A stretch of 64,000 bases of DNA from Ianthella basta (taxonomy: Eukaryota > Porifera > Demospongiae > Verongiida > Ianthellidae). Made by a program: the position numbers and the translations under genes. The notes under the pieces are model-generated. The model ran no database searches, was not told the origin of the DNA, and saw only the letters and a program-made list of their open reading frames with translations. Of this stretch, positions 10,434-21,683 are shown piece by piece (within the stretch, counting starts at the first letter, position 1; every line of letters starts with the position of its first letter). Location of the stretch: contig OZ025882.1 of the NCBI GenBank assembly GCA_964019415.1, positions 2,230,927-2,294,926 of the forward strand, read 5' to 3'.

Positions 10434-10540
10434 CTAGCCAAAGATTTGATTCTTTACCAAATGTTTCATCAGCTGACTGCTGCCTTCTTTAGTGGAGGCT
10501 GCTGCAGAAACATTCGGTAAAGAATCAGATCTTTGGCTAG
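10434..10540. repeat. 34-bp-arm inverted repeat upstream of WD40 copy 2
   Basis: The left arm (10434-10467) and right arm (10507-10540) are complementary over 34 bases with two mismatches and a 39-base spacer. The arms read CTAGCCAAAGAT-(T/C)-TGATTC and onward. It recurs at the same place in units 3, 4 and 5. It may be a fixed small hairpin MITE or a functional RNA/DNA hairpin. Confidence 0.75.
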
Positions 10541-10704
10541 CAACTTCCGAAAGGACTACCAGTGATGCAACCTTGCCAGATGAGCTTCTACCCCTTTACA
10601 TTACATTACCTGTCACACAAGAGATAGGCACAGTGCAGCATGAGCTGCGTGTTCTCTCAAGGACCCTCTGCACTCTCTTCCTCTTTCTGTACCTACGTAT
10701 GTAG
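10492..10704 (+). other. Conserved 70-codon open frame upstream of WD40 copy 2, unassigned
   Basis: An open frame beginning in the hairpin's right arm is kept at similar length in units 3 (23331-23543) and 5 (49831-50043) but is frameshifted in unit 4 by a 5-base loss near 36212. The product is unlike anything I recognise. A further 40 bases on, a segment ending TGTGTGTAAG followed by GTGAGTG looks like an exon end. These could be 5' exons of the WD40 gene or merely conserved by recent duplication. I do not assign a function. Confidence 0.2.
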
Positions 10705-11678
10705 GAGACCATTTGTAGGGTGCTCTCCATCAGTGGACCAGCTAGGGTTCTGTCTGTGTGTAAGGTGAGTGTACAGTATAAGTGTGTGCGTCCCTGAGTG
10801 TGATGATGCATCATGTACTTACTAATGTGCATGCAATGCATGCTAGTACATGTGTGCATAGTGTAATGTATATGTACAATACATACTGTACTGTATGGGC
10901 ACATAAATGACATTTTACAGTAGAGTATGTGGTGCTTATGTATAATACTTAGTCTGTGGTGTGTGTGTTATGAAGTAGCTGTAGTCATTGTGATGTGCTC
11001 CTCCATCAACGAGATCACCAAACCCTGCACCGTATGTACGTATGTGTGTAGCTTGTGCTAAGATTTGTTGCCTGTGAGGAAGATGTGGCCCCTGCATCCT
11101 CCCTCTACGCTGCTGGTGGAGGTGGAGGGCAGAGGAAGCGTAAGTCACTAAGTGACTGTGTGAGCCGTCCTGTAGTGTGAGTGTGTGGCTGCATGTGTCA
11201 CACCACTGTTTGTCCCTCAGGTCCAAGGAGAGCCGTCACATCTGCTGTATGGTGACGAGAGTGGTGACGTCCATGTACTGACATTTGCGAACTCCTGTAC
11301 TCATCTGTTTGGAATGGAGACTAGAAAATCCAGTGGAGTCACACCACGGATTAGCTACAATGTAAGTGTTAATGTCAGTACACTTACACATGTGAATGCC
11401 CACGTCAGTACAACTAGAATGTAGTGATTGTTCTGCATACATACAGTTATGTACGTAGATGCACCAAGTCTCCCTCCTCCCTCACTTCTCTCTCATCCCC
11501 TCACTTCTCTCATCCCCTTCCCTCATTTCTCTCTCTACTTCCCTCCCCATACTTCTCTCTCCCTCCCCATACTTCTCTTTCCCTCCCCTCACTTCTCTCT
11601 CCTCATCTCTGTTCCTCCTCCCTCCTTTCCCTTCCCAGCTCCTTCAGGCCCAGGCTCCCCAAGTGCTCCATCAAGGGA

Positions 11679-11734
11679 CTTCATCAGCTGCTAAGACTGC
11701 CAAGACTCATTCAGTCTTTAACAGCTGATGAAAG
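11679..11734. repeat. Hairpin in WD40 intron, copy 2
   Basis: CTTCATCAGCTG at 11679-11690 pairs with CAGCTGATGAAAG at 11722-11734. Inner pairing between AAGACT and AGTCTT extends the stem. The same sequence is in unit 5 (53323-53378) but not in units 3 or 4. In unit 2 it is fused to exon 4 by a deletion. Confidence 0.55.
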
Positions 11735-14700
11735 CCTCAGCCTCAAATGTCCCGTTCTGTTTCCTGTTTCATTATCTGCTATGTATGTCCCTTGCTCCGA
11801 AGTCTCAATCTCTTTCATTGACGGTATGTAACAACACGCTTCTACAGCAGTACAAACATACATTCATGTCAGCAGTACTTTGTGGGACACTACCATGCTG
11901 TTTAGATAGGGATGGTAACGGTTGTTTGTACGTATATGCTGTAATGAAGAAGTGAAATACTAAAAGTAAGTAGAGTTGGTTCTCCTGACACACTGCTGGC
12001 CCCTCCCACTGTTCAGGGTGTGGAGTGCTGTGCGGCTCTGGAACCCTTACGTCACGTCCAAGCCCATTGCCTACCTCCAGCAGCATAACACCACAATCCT
12101 GGACCTTGTCATCTATAGGGAACTTGGGCTCCTCTTCAGCTATTCACAAGATGGGGTAGGTGGACAGTGACAACACACAGACACATGTACACACACAGGC
12201 CAATACAGTCACACACACAAACACATTTACATGTGTTCATGTCATGTTGAATCTGTGCCTGTGTTGTACATGTGTATGTGTGCACACTAAAGTTGTTGGG
12301 GACTAGCGAACACACATACGTAGTACAACCCACGCCACACCCACATCACTGTAGTGTACGTGTGGCCATCCCATGCACTGTGTGAATGCTCCATGGCACA
12401 CTCATCCTCCCCACTCTCTCTCTTAGATCATGTGTGCATGGGACCTGTATGAGCACAGCCTGGTCCAGGTGATCTCTGTCAAGTTCCCCTTCATCCAGCG
12501 CCACCTGGACCACGGCAGCAGGCCGATCGTCAGAGGGTTCAGGTCCCTTTCACCTTCCCTCATTGTCACCTCCAATGAGTTCCTGGCAGAATATGAGCTT
12601 GGCACACTGGTTGGCACCAACACTGGGGGCGTGGTGACAACACACCCCGCCCCCATCACTGCTGCAGTGTACAGCCCACTATTCAGACAGGTACTAGACA
12701 TACGTACAACGTATGAGCCCATTGTGTGCTGCACCACATGAAGAATGGTGTGTGTAGTATTTAGTTGCTAGCCTCATCTTTCTCATTCAACAACTCCACA
12801 TGATGAGACAGGATGGAGCTGGTGGCTAAAGTAGAAACAGTGCTATTCCGATATTCGATACTGTAATCCACATTTGAGACAGCACAACTGTCGATATGAA
12901 AGTCCCGCAGCATCACAACTCCAACATACGTACAGCTATGATTGAGCTGACATGTTACAACATGCACTGTGTAACAGTTTTAAAGCACTCCATTGTACGT
13001 ATAATACGTATGTATATTTTTAGGAGTGACGTAGAACCCCACAAAATATGTATGCAAAACCTCTATTAACTCTGAACTGTCAATCACATATTTATGCCCT
13101 ACATAAATGTGTAGGGTTGCTGCATGTTGTGAAGGCACATTCATAGTCCATTGCTGCTCTCCTCAGGTTATTGTTGGATGTGAAGGTTCCACCGTGACAG
13201 TGTGGGACATTGACAGTGGAAACAAGGTCCTCCATTTTCCTTGCTGCCATGGCAACGCCGAGATTACCTGTCTACAGTTGGATTCTAGTGGGCGGAGACT
13301 AATCACTGGCTCTCGCTACGGTGGAGTGAAGGTGTGGAACTACCACACGGGGGAGTGCCTCAAGACACTCCACCACAACCACAAGACAGAAGTGACTGGT
13401 GTAGTCAGCATTGCTGACAAGGGTCTCTTGTTCACTGTGGGCTGGAGCAAGCAGATCACAGCCTTCCCAGATGAGGAAGATGTGAGCCAACAACAGCACT
13501 CATGCACACATCCCAGTGGTTGTTCTGTAGGCCACTGAATTTGTCTCCTGTATATGTAAATGTGGTTGTACATGTACAGTGAGGGTTGTGGGATAGCTAC
13601 ATACGTACAATACGTATGTACATAGTGTGTATATGTTTACGGTCATTGGGCTAACTCAAGTATGTACATGTGCATAGACAGTAGCTTTTTGTGCTATCTC
13701 TCAACCATTGACTCTACTACTGTACATTGTGTCATTTTCAGATAATGACCTTAATACAGCTCTGTCCTCTCCGTTTATGCATTAGCTCAGCCTTGTTTCT
13801 CCATTCACCTTCTTCAGGTCTTTGATGCCACTCCTCTGGGTGGCTGGGAGGGGAGAGGCAAGCACAGTGAGGATATCCTCTGTCTCAGCTACCTCCCTCC
13901 GCAGTTCCTGGCCACTGGGAGCTTTGATGGGGTGATCAAGGTGTGGAACTTTGAGAGCACACAGCTGGTCAGGCAGTTCAGCTCTCCATCCCCTGCTCTG
14001 CCCATCTTTGACCCCATGTACGTAAGTGTGGCTACTGGCAGTAGTGTGCATGCACACACACCTTACACATGCACAACACACGTTGCAGTATTGTTATTTA
14101 AGATACGTGCATAGCTGAATGGATTTGTGCTGTAGCTATGATCAGCTTACGTCATATTCCTTTACTGACACAGAGCACTGTGCTACTGCCTACTGTTATA
14201 CAGTACATCTGGTGCTTCCCCAAAGCTAATGTTTGTTGCAAGCGTCTATTTAACTGATATAGTACATGTCAACTCTCCCCCACTCCCCCAACCCTCATTC
14301 CCCACCCTCCTCCCCCTCCCATGTAGGAGGAACCTGAGAAAGTCCAGCTGTGCCTCTTTCAGAGTGGGCGCTGGTTCAGTGAACAGCAGCCACCTCTCAG
14401 TCCCAGCCTCCCGACCAGCTAGCAGGAGGATGTCCTCATACAGATTGAAACTGGCATCGTGAGTCAGCACACCTCTGGAGTGATCAATAGACGTACTGTA
14501 CACATACACCATGAATAGCTGTGAATGGATTGTATGTATGTGCATGATATAGACACATGTTTTAGTTTAGATGACACCTGTGGGATTCTATGTGTAAAGT
14601 GCTGTCCCATCAACCCAACAATGGTTAGGAGGTCTTCACTGTGTGACTCCTCCATGGCAGTAACTTGATGCAGACAGTACTAGTGGCTAGTCAGTGCAGC

Positions 14701-17259
14701 ACTTGCTCTCCATCCCCTCCCTTGCTGTGTAGGATGCAGTTCAAGCGAGCACCAATGGACCAGATCCTCTTCCTCCGCAATCGTGCATGTACTAAACTAC
14801 GGGGCTGTGGCACCTTGGTAACTAGCGACCATGGGGAGGCTAGATTCTGGGATCTTTTTGGCCCAGATGACCCCCTGGGATCCTTTCCCCTGACCCAGAA
14901 CCCCGAGGAGCAGGTAGTTGCCCTGTCCACTGACAGGGAGAACCATGTGCTGGTGGCTGGAGACACTGCTGGTATGATAGCAGTGTTTGACATCAAGGAC
15001 TATTGCATGGTGACAGGAAAGGTGGGCAGCACTAACACTCCTCCATTGCTACTACGTACAAGTAGGATTGGTGCAATGTCGCACCTGCTTCTCTTTTCTC
15101 TGCTCTGCTACAAGTTGCTGAGTTTCTGTATGACTTTATGTCAGTTTTAGTGTTTCACATATTGTGATAAATAGCCTTTTTCAATGCTCACCTCATCATC
15201 ACATTGTTTGAGCTATATACTTTTTGCCACGCTTGCCTCACTAGACCCAGCTGTAGATTGCCACATCTGTTGTCACTCCCTCTCACCCCAGTACACCCTC
15301 CCTCCCACCCCAGTGCACCCTCTCTCTCACCCCAGTGCACCCTCCCTCTCACCTCCCTCCCTTGCAGTCGTACAGCCCCCTCATCCCCACCCGCAGCTGG
15401 TTGGCACACAGTGCAGAGGTGACCTCCCTACAGCTGATCTGCCAGGAGAGGGAGCCACTGGTCCTCTCGTCCTCAGCGGATGCCACTGTACGTCTCTGGA
15501 CACTGAAGGGACACTATATTGGCACCTTTGGTCAGGACAAGGCCTGGGACCTGGACCAGCCCTCCACCTTCCACCATCCAAAGTGAGAAGTGAAACGCAT
15601 GCATGTTAATGCCGACAGTTGGTGATTGTACTATCACAAAATTCCTGTATTGTCTCCTGTTACACATGGAAACTGATACTATAATCATATTATGGGTTGC
15701 ATGTGTTTTATGTCTACATTGGTAGTGCCACTGCTGATGTACACATGTGTATGCGCTGCATGTTTGTCTTTGCTCCATAGGACTCCATGGGGAGACATGC
15801 AGCGATCAAGACTAGCAGTGTCCAGGCTCTGTGAGTGTGGGGTATTGTAGACTAGTGTTAGTGGAAGTGTATAATTTTATGCAATTATGTATATCTTCAT
15901 TGTGATGAATGAATGTGTGTGATACTACCTGTTACTATGGTAACTGGAGGATGTATGGTTTGAATTTCACTGTGTACAAGCCATCCTCTGCTATACATTT
16001 TACCCTTTGTGTGTCATCTGCTGTTGTAGCCACCTCAGCCACCTCCAGCTACAAGTCATTGACTGAGGCTGTGAGACCCGCCAAACCCACCACTGCTGGC
16101 GGAGACTCCTCTGCTAATGACAGGGTCAAACCCGTTGCCACCATCCAAGAGGGTGAGGGTGAGTTGGCTGGAGATGAGGCATCCAACATCCCAAATGAGG
16201 TCACAGACAACACTGCCAGCTTGAAGGAACAGGTCAGTGATTGAAGTGGTCTTCAGTTGTAGTGGAATAAGGCATACTGTATAGATGGAAATTTTCATGA
16301 GGGAGTATTTCATGAACTCCAAAATTTGGCTCAAACAGGATTTGTGAGGACATGTTATGAAGATAAGCCACGCCCCTGTGCAATGGTGGTATTTTGACAA
16401 CATGCACACTACTTTCCTTGAAAGGACAGCCAGTATTGAGATAATGTTCTGTAAAAGCATGCCATTGTGCTCCATGGCTCATGTCCCATGCAACGTGAGC
16501 CCCTTCCTTTGGTAAAGTGCTAGCTATTATGAGTGGGCTACAAGCAGATTTTCTTTAACCATATTGCTGTTGATTACCTTCTTCACTGCTTCATTGACAG
16601 CTGTGATAGTGGACACCGGTATACTACTGTTCACAGTGAAGTAGCTTGCTCAAAGCAGTTGTACAGTGACCTTGATCACAGACTCACCCATGTCAGTGAG
16701 ATCAAGAGCATGAGGCACACTGAGCCTTCTGAGTATGCACAGCTAGTCAGCTGCTGCATTTCTGACCACAATTCTGTCTAAGTTTGCCACCCAATGTATG
16801 AGCGTTGGATTAATGCAGAAGTTTTGCTGAGACAATTTTGGCAAATCTTAATTAAACTATCCGCAGAGTTTGTAATATTCTCCTGTGGAAATTTCTAGCT
16901 TTACAGTATAAGCTTGTCTTGTGGCATTATACATGGCCATTGAAACAAACTAACACTCCATTGACTAGCCTACCAAACTGTTAGGATGTGTCCACTCTGT
17001 CCCACATATCTCTCTCTCTACTATAGAATGCTCTTGGTCAGCGTTACAAGAAGCAGCTTGTTTGTCGCATGAGAGGTCGGAAGGAGAGGAGGGAGGTCTA
17101 CTCTGAGATTGACCTCAAGTCCACACAGAGGTTTGGAGCAATCTGCTCACCATTCCAAGCACTGCAGCTCACAGTAAGTGGTCTACTCTTACAGAATGTG
17201 TAGCTGTGTTTGTACAATGACTGTATGGTATATATGGAGTGTGAGGTGTTAGTCTCTCA

Positions 17260-17341
17260 TAGCCAGACGGCCATTTTGTTCAGACTCCACCCTCTCTTTG
17301 TGAAGGCAGAGTCAGATCTGGACAAAATGGCCATCTGGCTA
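17260..17341. repeat. Hairpin element in last WD40 intron, copy 2
   Basis: Same foldback as at 1463-1544, with arms AGCCAGACGGCCATTTTGT and ACAAAATGGCCATCTGGCTA. Confidence 0.6.
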
Positions 17342-17468
17342 CACAAGACAAGCTGTTTGCATCCCTCACCCCACCCCTCAGTCAGTAGATGACCATCCTG
17401 TGATGTCAGACAAGGGGAGAAAGGTGGAACACACTACAAAGAATGCAGTGAAACTTCAGCTGAACTGA

Positions 17469-17831
17469 TCCGGCCATTGATGATTCCATTTTCAATAATG
17501 TTACTGAACTCACAGGATCAGACATTATGCAATTTTACTGTCCACAGATGCAAGAAATATGCATGAAACATTTTTATTAGAAGCAATTACATAAGCATAC
17601 AACACCTTGATCATTACTATAAATTACTATTAAAGTACATGTCTATATAGAATTCGATATACTATGAATGTGTACATAATAGTAAATACAGCTAGCCCAA
17701 ACGTGTATACAGCCATAGATACTGTGTAGTAGCTATGATACAGCGAACAAGCAGTTAAATTTAATGCTATATGCCAAAACCTTAATGTGTTGTTCATATA
17801 AAAGAACAGTAAAGTGGACTGGGTTTGGTTG
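17469..17831. promoter_or_regulatory. Convergent 3' ends with candidate poly(A) signals, unit 2
   Basis: Minus-strand AATAAA at 17573-17578 (for TRIM) and plus-strand ATTAAA at 17629-17634 (for the WD40 copy). They cross over as in unit 1. Confidence 0.45.
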
Positions 17832-20225
17832 TTAGTAGATCTCAACTTGATTAGCTCCATATCTAGCTACCAGCAGGTCTCCATTTTGATCAAAGCTCAC
17901 AAAACGAGGTTTGTTCACATTAAGTGTATGCACCAGTTGCCCCTCTTGGTTGAAAATGGACACACGACTGTTGCCATAACTTGCTACCACAACATTCCCC
18001 TCTGTGGTGAAGGTAAGGCCCATAGGGCTACTGAGTTGGCCTTGTCCAAACTCCCTGACATACGTGCCATCAGCAGTGAAGACTTGCACTTGTGAATTGC
18101 TGTGATCACTGACATACAACTGTCCGTCTGGTGAGATGGCAATGTCATGGGGAGAACTAAACTGTCCAGCACCACTGCCTTTTGATCCAAAGGTGCGAAC
18201 CAGCTGACCATTCTGAGTGAGCACTGCTACACGATGGTTGCTGCTGTCTGCCACATAGACCTGGCCATTTGTATGGACTGTCACATCTAAAGGGCCTTGT
18301 ATCTGACCTTGTCCAATTCGTCTGACAAAGGTGCCATCTTCTCTGAAGATGTCTACACAGCCGTTGCTGTAGTTGGCAACAAACAGCAGACCATCTGCAC
18401 TGGTAGCAAGGCCTCTGGGGCTGAACAGCTGACCTGGTCCTGTCCCTTGTCCGCCAAATGTCTTAACATGCTTCCTTTGAGCATCAAAAACATGGATTTG
18501 GTGGGTATTACAATCAAATACAAAAATAGTGCCATTGGGAGACACAGCCATGCCCCAGAGATACTTAGGCTGCTGTGGACACTGAAGGACCCCTTTGCTG
18601 GCCTGCAATTTCTGAATATCTCCAGTGACCTTCTTGGACACCCACTGACCTTGCAGGAATACAGCTGGTGGCCCATCCTCAAACCTCACTGCAAACGGGC
18701 TGCCCTTGATGTGGTCCCCATTCACCAGTACAGTAAGCTCACACTTCCCAGTGTACACTGCATTGAAGGCCACCTGGTACTTCCCACCACCACTGTCCTC
18801 CACATCAGCTCTAATGGCCACACCGGGAAGTGGGCGGGCTGGACGAAGGAAGGCCTGCACTCTCTCCCCACCATCACTGCAGGCCACCCTGCTACTGTCC
18901 TTGGTGGTCAGAGTGAAAGCCACTGGTTTGGGGTCTAACTGCTCTTCCACTCCAGCTAAAGTGCACTCTTTAGGGCTTGCTCCTTGCTGGACATGGCCAA
19001 ACTCCTTGATGGCTGAGAGGAGAGCCTGCTCATTGAGAGGGACAATACGCACTACAGGAGACACACAAGGATGGACTTGCTGCCCTTGCACCTTGATGGT
19101 GGTAGCTGATGCCTTCACCTGGACCACACTCTGACTGGAGATGACCTCATGTTGGCTGCCTTGGGAACAGAGGAGAGACAGAGCAGTGTGAGCAGTGGAG
19201 AGTGCATCCTCTTCATCACTGCAGTTCTTGACACTGTTGGTTATGAGGTCCTTCTTCTGGTTGCAAGCTGCTGTGATCTCCTCACACACCTCCTCCTCAC
19301 GCTGTTTGATGGCAGTGCAAACTCGCTCAAACAAGCGATGTGCGTCCTCCAGTGCCTTCTCCCTTGATTGATCCAAAGTGGTGCTCTGAGCCTCAAGCCC
19401 CTCCTTCCTCCTCTGGTGGGCCTTCCTGGCAGTGCCCACCACTTGCTGGGCCACCTTCAGTGACTGCCTGTGTCTCTGGGACACACTGGGATCCAGGTAC
19501 TCAGGACGGTGAGGACCCTTGTTCAGAGCACAGGCGTGGCACATCAGAGTGTCACACCCTTCACAGTACCACTTTAGGACCTCATCGCCATGCCGGGGGC
19601 AGCTTTGGGGGACAGTCTTCTTCATGAAGACTGCCGCTGGGTTGGATGTCTGGTCAAGATCAAGAGAGGCTAGCTCTTCGACGGGTTTGACAGTGTGGCT
19701 ACCAGTAAGGTCACCCATGACCTGATGGCTTTCATGGCAAGCGGGGCAAAAGAATTTCCAGCAATCAATGCAAAATGCAACTGCCTTTGTGTTGTGGTTC
19801 TTGCACAAAGTGTTACCACACACCACAGGTGGGCTATCCCTTCCAACCATTTGTACAATCTTTCGACCTTCGATGTACCGACCCAGTGGTCCATTGTGTA
19901 CTGGAGCACACTGGGCCTCAACTACTTTACAGGCCTTCACATCTCGAAGTTGCTCTTGAGGTGCACATGTTGCATTGTTGTTGCACTTGGGGCATTGTAG
20001 GCGGCCATCTTGCTGCTTGACGGCTAGCAGGCACTCCCTGCACACAGAGTGCATGCAGCAGAGGAGGTGGGGGTCACACAGCTCCTTCTTGCACTGCACA
20101 CATGAGGTGTCAGGAGCAACAAAGAATGCATCTTCATCTTCCTCTTTTGTTTTTGCTGCCTTATGTTTCTCATTAGAAATTGCTTCATTCTCTTTTACTT
20201 GTTTCTTAGCTGGGCCTGTTGCCAT
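17832..20225 (-). CDS. TRIM-NHL protein, copy 2 (797 codons)
   Basis: Probable cytoplasmic RING-type E3 ubiquitin ligase of the TRIM2/TRIM3/TRIM71 layout. RING at about 42-81 (C42, C45, C57, H59, C62, C65, C78, C81); B-box 1 about 136-177; B-box 2 about 209-240 (C209, H212, C221, C224, C229, C232); coiled coil about 250-350; filamin-type repeat about 395-515; six NHL blades about 550-797. In known relatives the RING transfers ubiquitin and the NHL face binds RNA or protein; the ligand here is unknown. The coding region is one exon. The start has a good context (CACCATGGC), and TCTTCCTGTAG 11 bases upstream looks like an acceptor for a 5'-UTR intron. B-box 1 (about 19708-19815) differs sharply from the other copies while flanks match, suggesting gene conversion. 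NHL loop residues also differ between copies. No disablement seen. Confidence 0.94.
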   Translation of the reverse strand: MATGPAKKQVKENEAISNEKHKAAKTKEEDEDAFFVAPDTSCVQCKKELCDPHLLCCMHSVCRECLLAVKQQDGRLQCPKCNNNATCAPQEQLRDVKACKVVEAQCAPVHNGPLGRYIEGRKIVQMVGRDSPPVVCGNTLCKNHNTKAVAFCIDCWKFFCPACHESHQVMGDLTGSHTVKPVEELASLDLDQTSNPAAVFMKKTVPQSCPRHGDEVLKWYCEGCDTLMCHACALNKGPHRPEYLDPSVSQRHRQSLKVAQQVVGTARKAHQRRKEGLEAQSTTLDQSREKALEDAHRLFERVCTAIKQREEEVCEEITAACNQKKDLITNSVKNCSDEEDALSTAHTALSLLCSQGSQHEVISSQSVVQVKASATTIKVQGQQVHPCVSPVVRIVPLNEQALLSAIKEFGHVQQGASPKECTLAGVEEQLDPKPVAFTLTTKDSSRVACSDGGERVQAFLRPARPLPGVAIRADVEDSGGGKYQVAFNAVYTGKCELTVLVNGDHIKGSPFAVRFEDGPPAVFLQGQWVSKKVTGDIQKLQASKGVLQCPQQPKYLWGMAVSPNGTIFVFDCNTHQIHVFDAQRKHVKTFGGQGTGPGQLFSPRGLATSADGLLFVANYSNGCVDIFREDGTFVRRIGQGQIQGPLDVTVHTNGQVYVADSSNHRVAVLTQNGQLVRTFGSKGSGAGQFSSPHDIAISPDGQLYVSDHSNSQVQVFTADGTYVREFGQGQLSSPMGLTFTTEGNVVVASYGNSRVSIFNQEGQLVHTLNVNKPRFVSFDQNGDLLVARYGANQVEIY

Positions 20226-20433
20226 GGTGACAAAACTACAGGAAGAGATCAGTTAAAATTAATACCTTAACTAATGTCGAATGCCTTATAATGTGCATTT
20301 TGCATTATATGTTTGTTTCATGAATGCACACATCTACATAACTACATAATTACCTCTCAGCTAGGCTAGCTGTCATTCTTGTATTTAAACAGTGTTTAAT
20401 GCCCTCCTTCCTTTTGCTCTGTTCAAGTATTAG

Positions 20434-20549
20434 TTATAACACCTCCTTGAGGGATGTCGCTGATTTATAAGCACGAGGCCCGAGGGCACAAAGCGCCCGA
20501 GGGGGGAGTGCTTATAAATCAGTAACGTCCCGAAAAGGAGGTGTTATAA
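20434..20549. mobile_element. Foldback/MITE-like hairpin, ~116 bp
   Basis: Left end TTATAACACCTCCTT and right end AAGGAGGTGTTATAA are inverted; pairing continues through GATTTATAAGCAC against GTGCTTATAAATC and an inner GCCCGAGGGC-type segment. Almost the whole stretch folds back on itself. Unique to this spacer. Confidence 0.65.
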
Positions 20550-21683
20550 GTGATTTATTTGCCGAACAAAGGGAAGCGTGGGCGAATGTTAATTGGTTTC
20601 TTGCCAAATAAGGAAAGCAAAGGAAAGGTAGTGCGGGCGAATTCAATGCATTTTTATTCATTACGAGAGCTAGCTAGTGAGGAGCCAAGCGAGTCAGGCA
20701 GAAACGTCGGTATGCTACACCTCCAGAAACCTCTTCCTCTACAGAGGAGACGTCTTGCCCCACTCCTGCAACGTGATCGAAGGCGCCAACAAGACTTGGC
20801 TGGTGAATTGTGGTCGGTGGAAGGTGCGCCCGACGGCATTGGAGGCAGAGGGAGCCAAGCTGGCTCAGAGGAATCTGACAGTGGGACAGCACGATGGATC
20901 GGTGATCAGCTGCGTCGGAACTGACCGTGATCTGAGACTCTATGTTCGTTCAGTAGTTTGCTAGCTAGCTACGTACTTGAGATGTCTTTTCGACTGGGTC
21001 CTTTTGTGCGGAAGAATCGGCCACCATTGACGCACAAATTTCGTCGAATCGACAGCTGTAGTACGGTAGAACGGCAGTAATCAGTTTGTTCAGTGCTTCC
21101 AATAGGATGAAGCTTAAGCTTTTTGCGCCCTTTTCCATGACTGAAGCTACAGTGGCACCATAGATATTCAATACCCAACCATATTAATGGTTGAGTAGTG
21201 TAGAGTACTGTATGCTTCATTGAACTGTTCTTGTGTTTTGATCTGAATGCAAGCACTTGCATGTGAAGTGTTGCTGCTATTGATTGAACCACACTGAACC
21301 TGATTAGATATTTTCGTGAACCCGATTAGATATTCTTGCTCTCCAATAAGATATAATCACTCTCCTATAAGATATCGCTGTCTGATAACAAATTGTCACC
21401 TCTCACTGCAAGTAGCACTTTTATAGGCACTCAATAAACATAGTAACCACCTAGCAACGGCAAATAATTATATAATTATATATACTCTTGTGCATGGAAG
21501 TATATATAATTGTGCATAATCATTTATGCACTAGCTAAACTGTTACATGTGACATACCAAATGGCTGGAAAGTTTGGAGGGATTATATTTTGGTGGATTG
21601 ATTTGAGAGCAATCCACCCATAGCTAAATTATTACACTGTCATAGCTAATATCATTGTAGCATAGGGCTTGCCCAACCACCAA
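20550..21683. other. Spacer 2 segment, mostly unique to this unit
   Basis: From about 20350 to 21535 spacer 2 does not align with spacers 1, 3, 4 and 5 and lacks TIR element A. It includes the hairpin above, a possible exon-like frame (20677-20964) and AT-rich stretches with several ATTAGATAT/ATAAGATAT words near 21300-21390. From about 21536 ancestral spacer sequence resumes (ACATACCAAATGGCTGG). The source of the replaced segment is not visible. Confidence 0.6.
20677..20964 (+). other. Exon-like open frame, possible Ig-like domain fragment
   Basis: The frame is GC-richer than its surroundings. Its translation contains LFLYRGDVLPHSCNV, WLVNCGRWKV and, near the end, DGSVISCVGTDRDLRLYV. The last piece resembles the D-G-x-Y/V-x-C region of Ig-like domains. 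No clear acceptor or donor brackets it, and only part of a domain is present. It could be a captured gene fragment or chance. I do not recognise a family with confidence. Confidence 0.25.

Larger units (their letters stand above)
11061..17468 (+). pseudogene. WDR49-like WD40 gene, copy 2, degraded by deletions
   Basis: Exon remnants against copies 3-5: exon 1 keeps only its middle (11061-11138); exon 2 is gone; exon 3 11221-11361; exon 4 only the first 37 bases (11639-11675); exon 5 12017-12155 with 53 bases missing, which shifts the frame; exon 6 12427-12690; exon 7 13167-13481; exon 8 13818-14017; exon 9 14327-14458; exon 10 14733-15021; exon 11 15368-15582; exon 12 15781-15830; exon 13 16030-16232; exon 14 17027-17173; exon 15 17382-17468. 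Exons 6-15 remain open and correctly spliced in principle, with WD motifs such as VTVWDIDSG and IKVWNFEST. Loss of the first blades and the frame shift in exon 5 argue that it is not a working gene, although an mRNA starting downstream is conceivable. Deletion junctions share 3-4 bases. Confidence 0.85.

Noticed and set aside
11424-11831. Ser/Leu/Pro-rich frames before WD40 exon 4
   Set aside because: They read through the pyrimidine-rich intron 3 and the acceptor; frames and lengths change between units.
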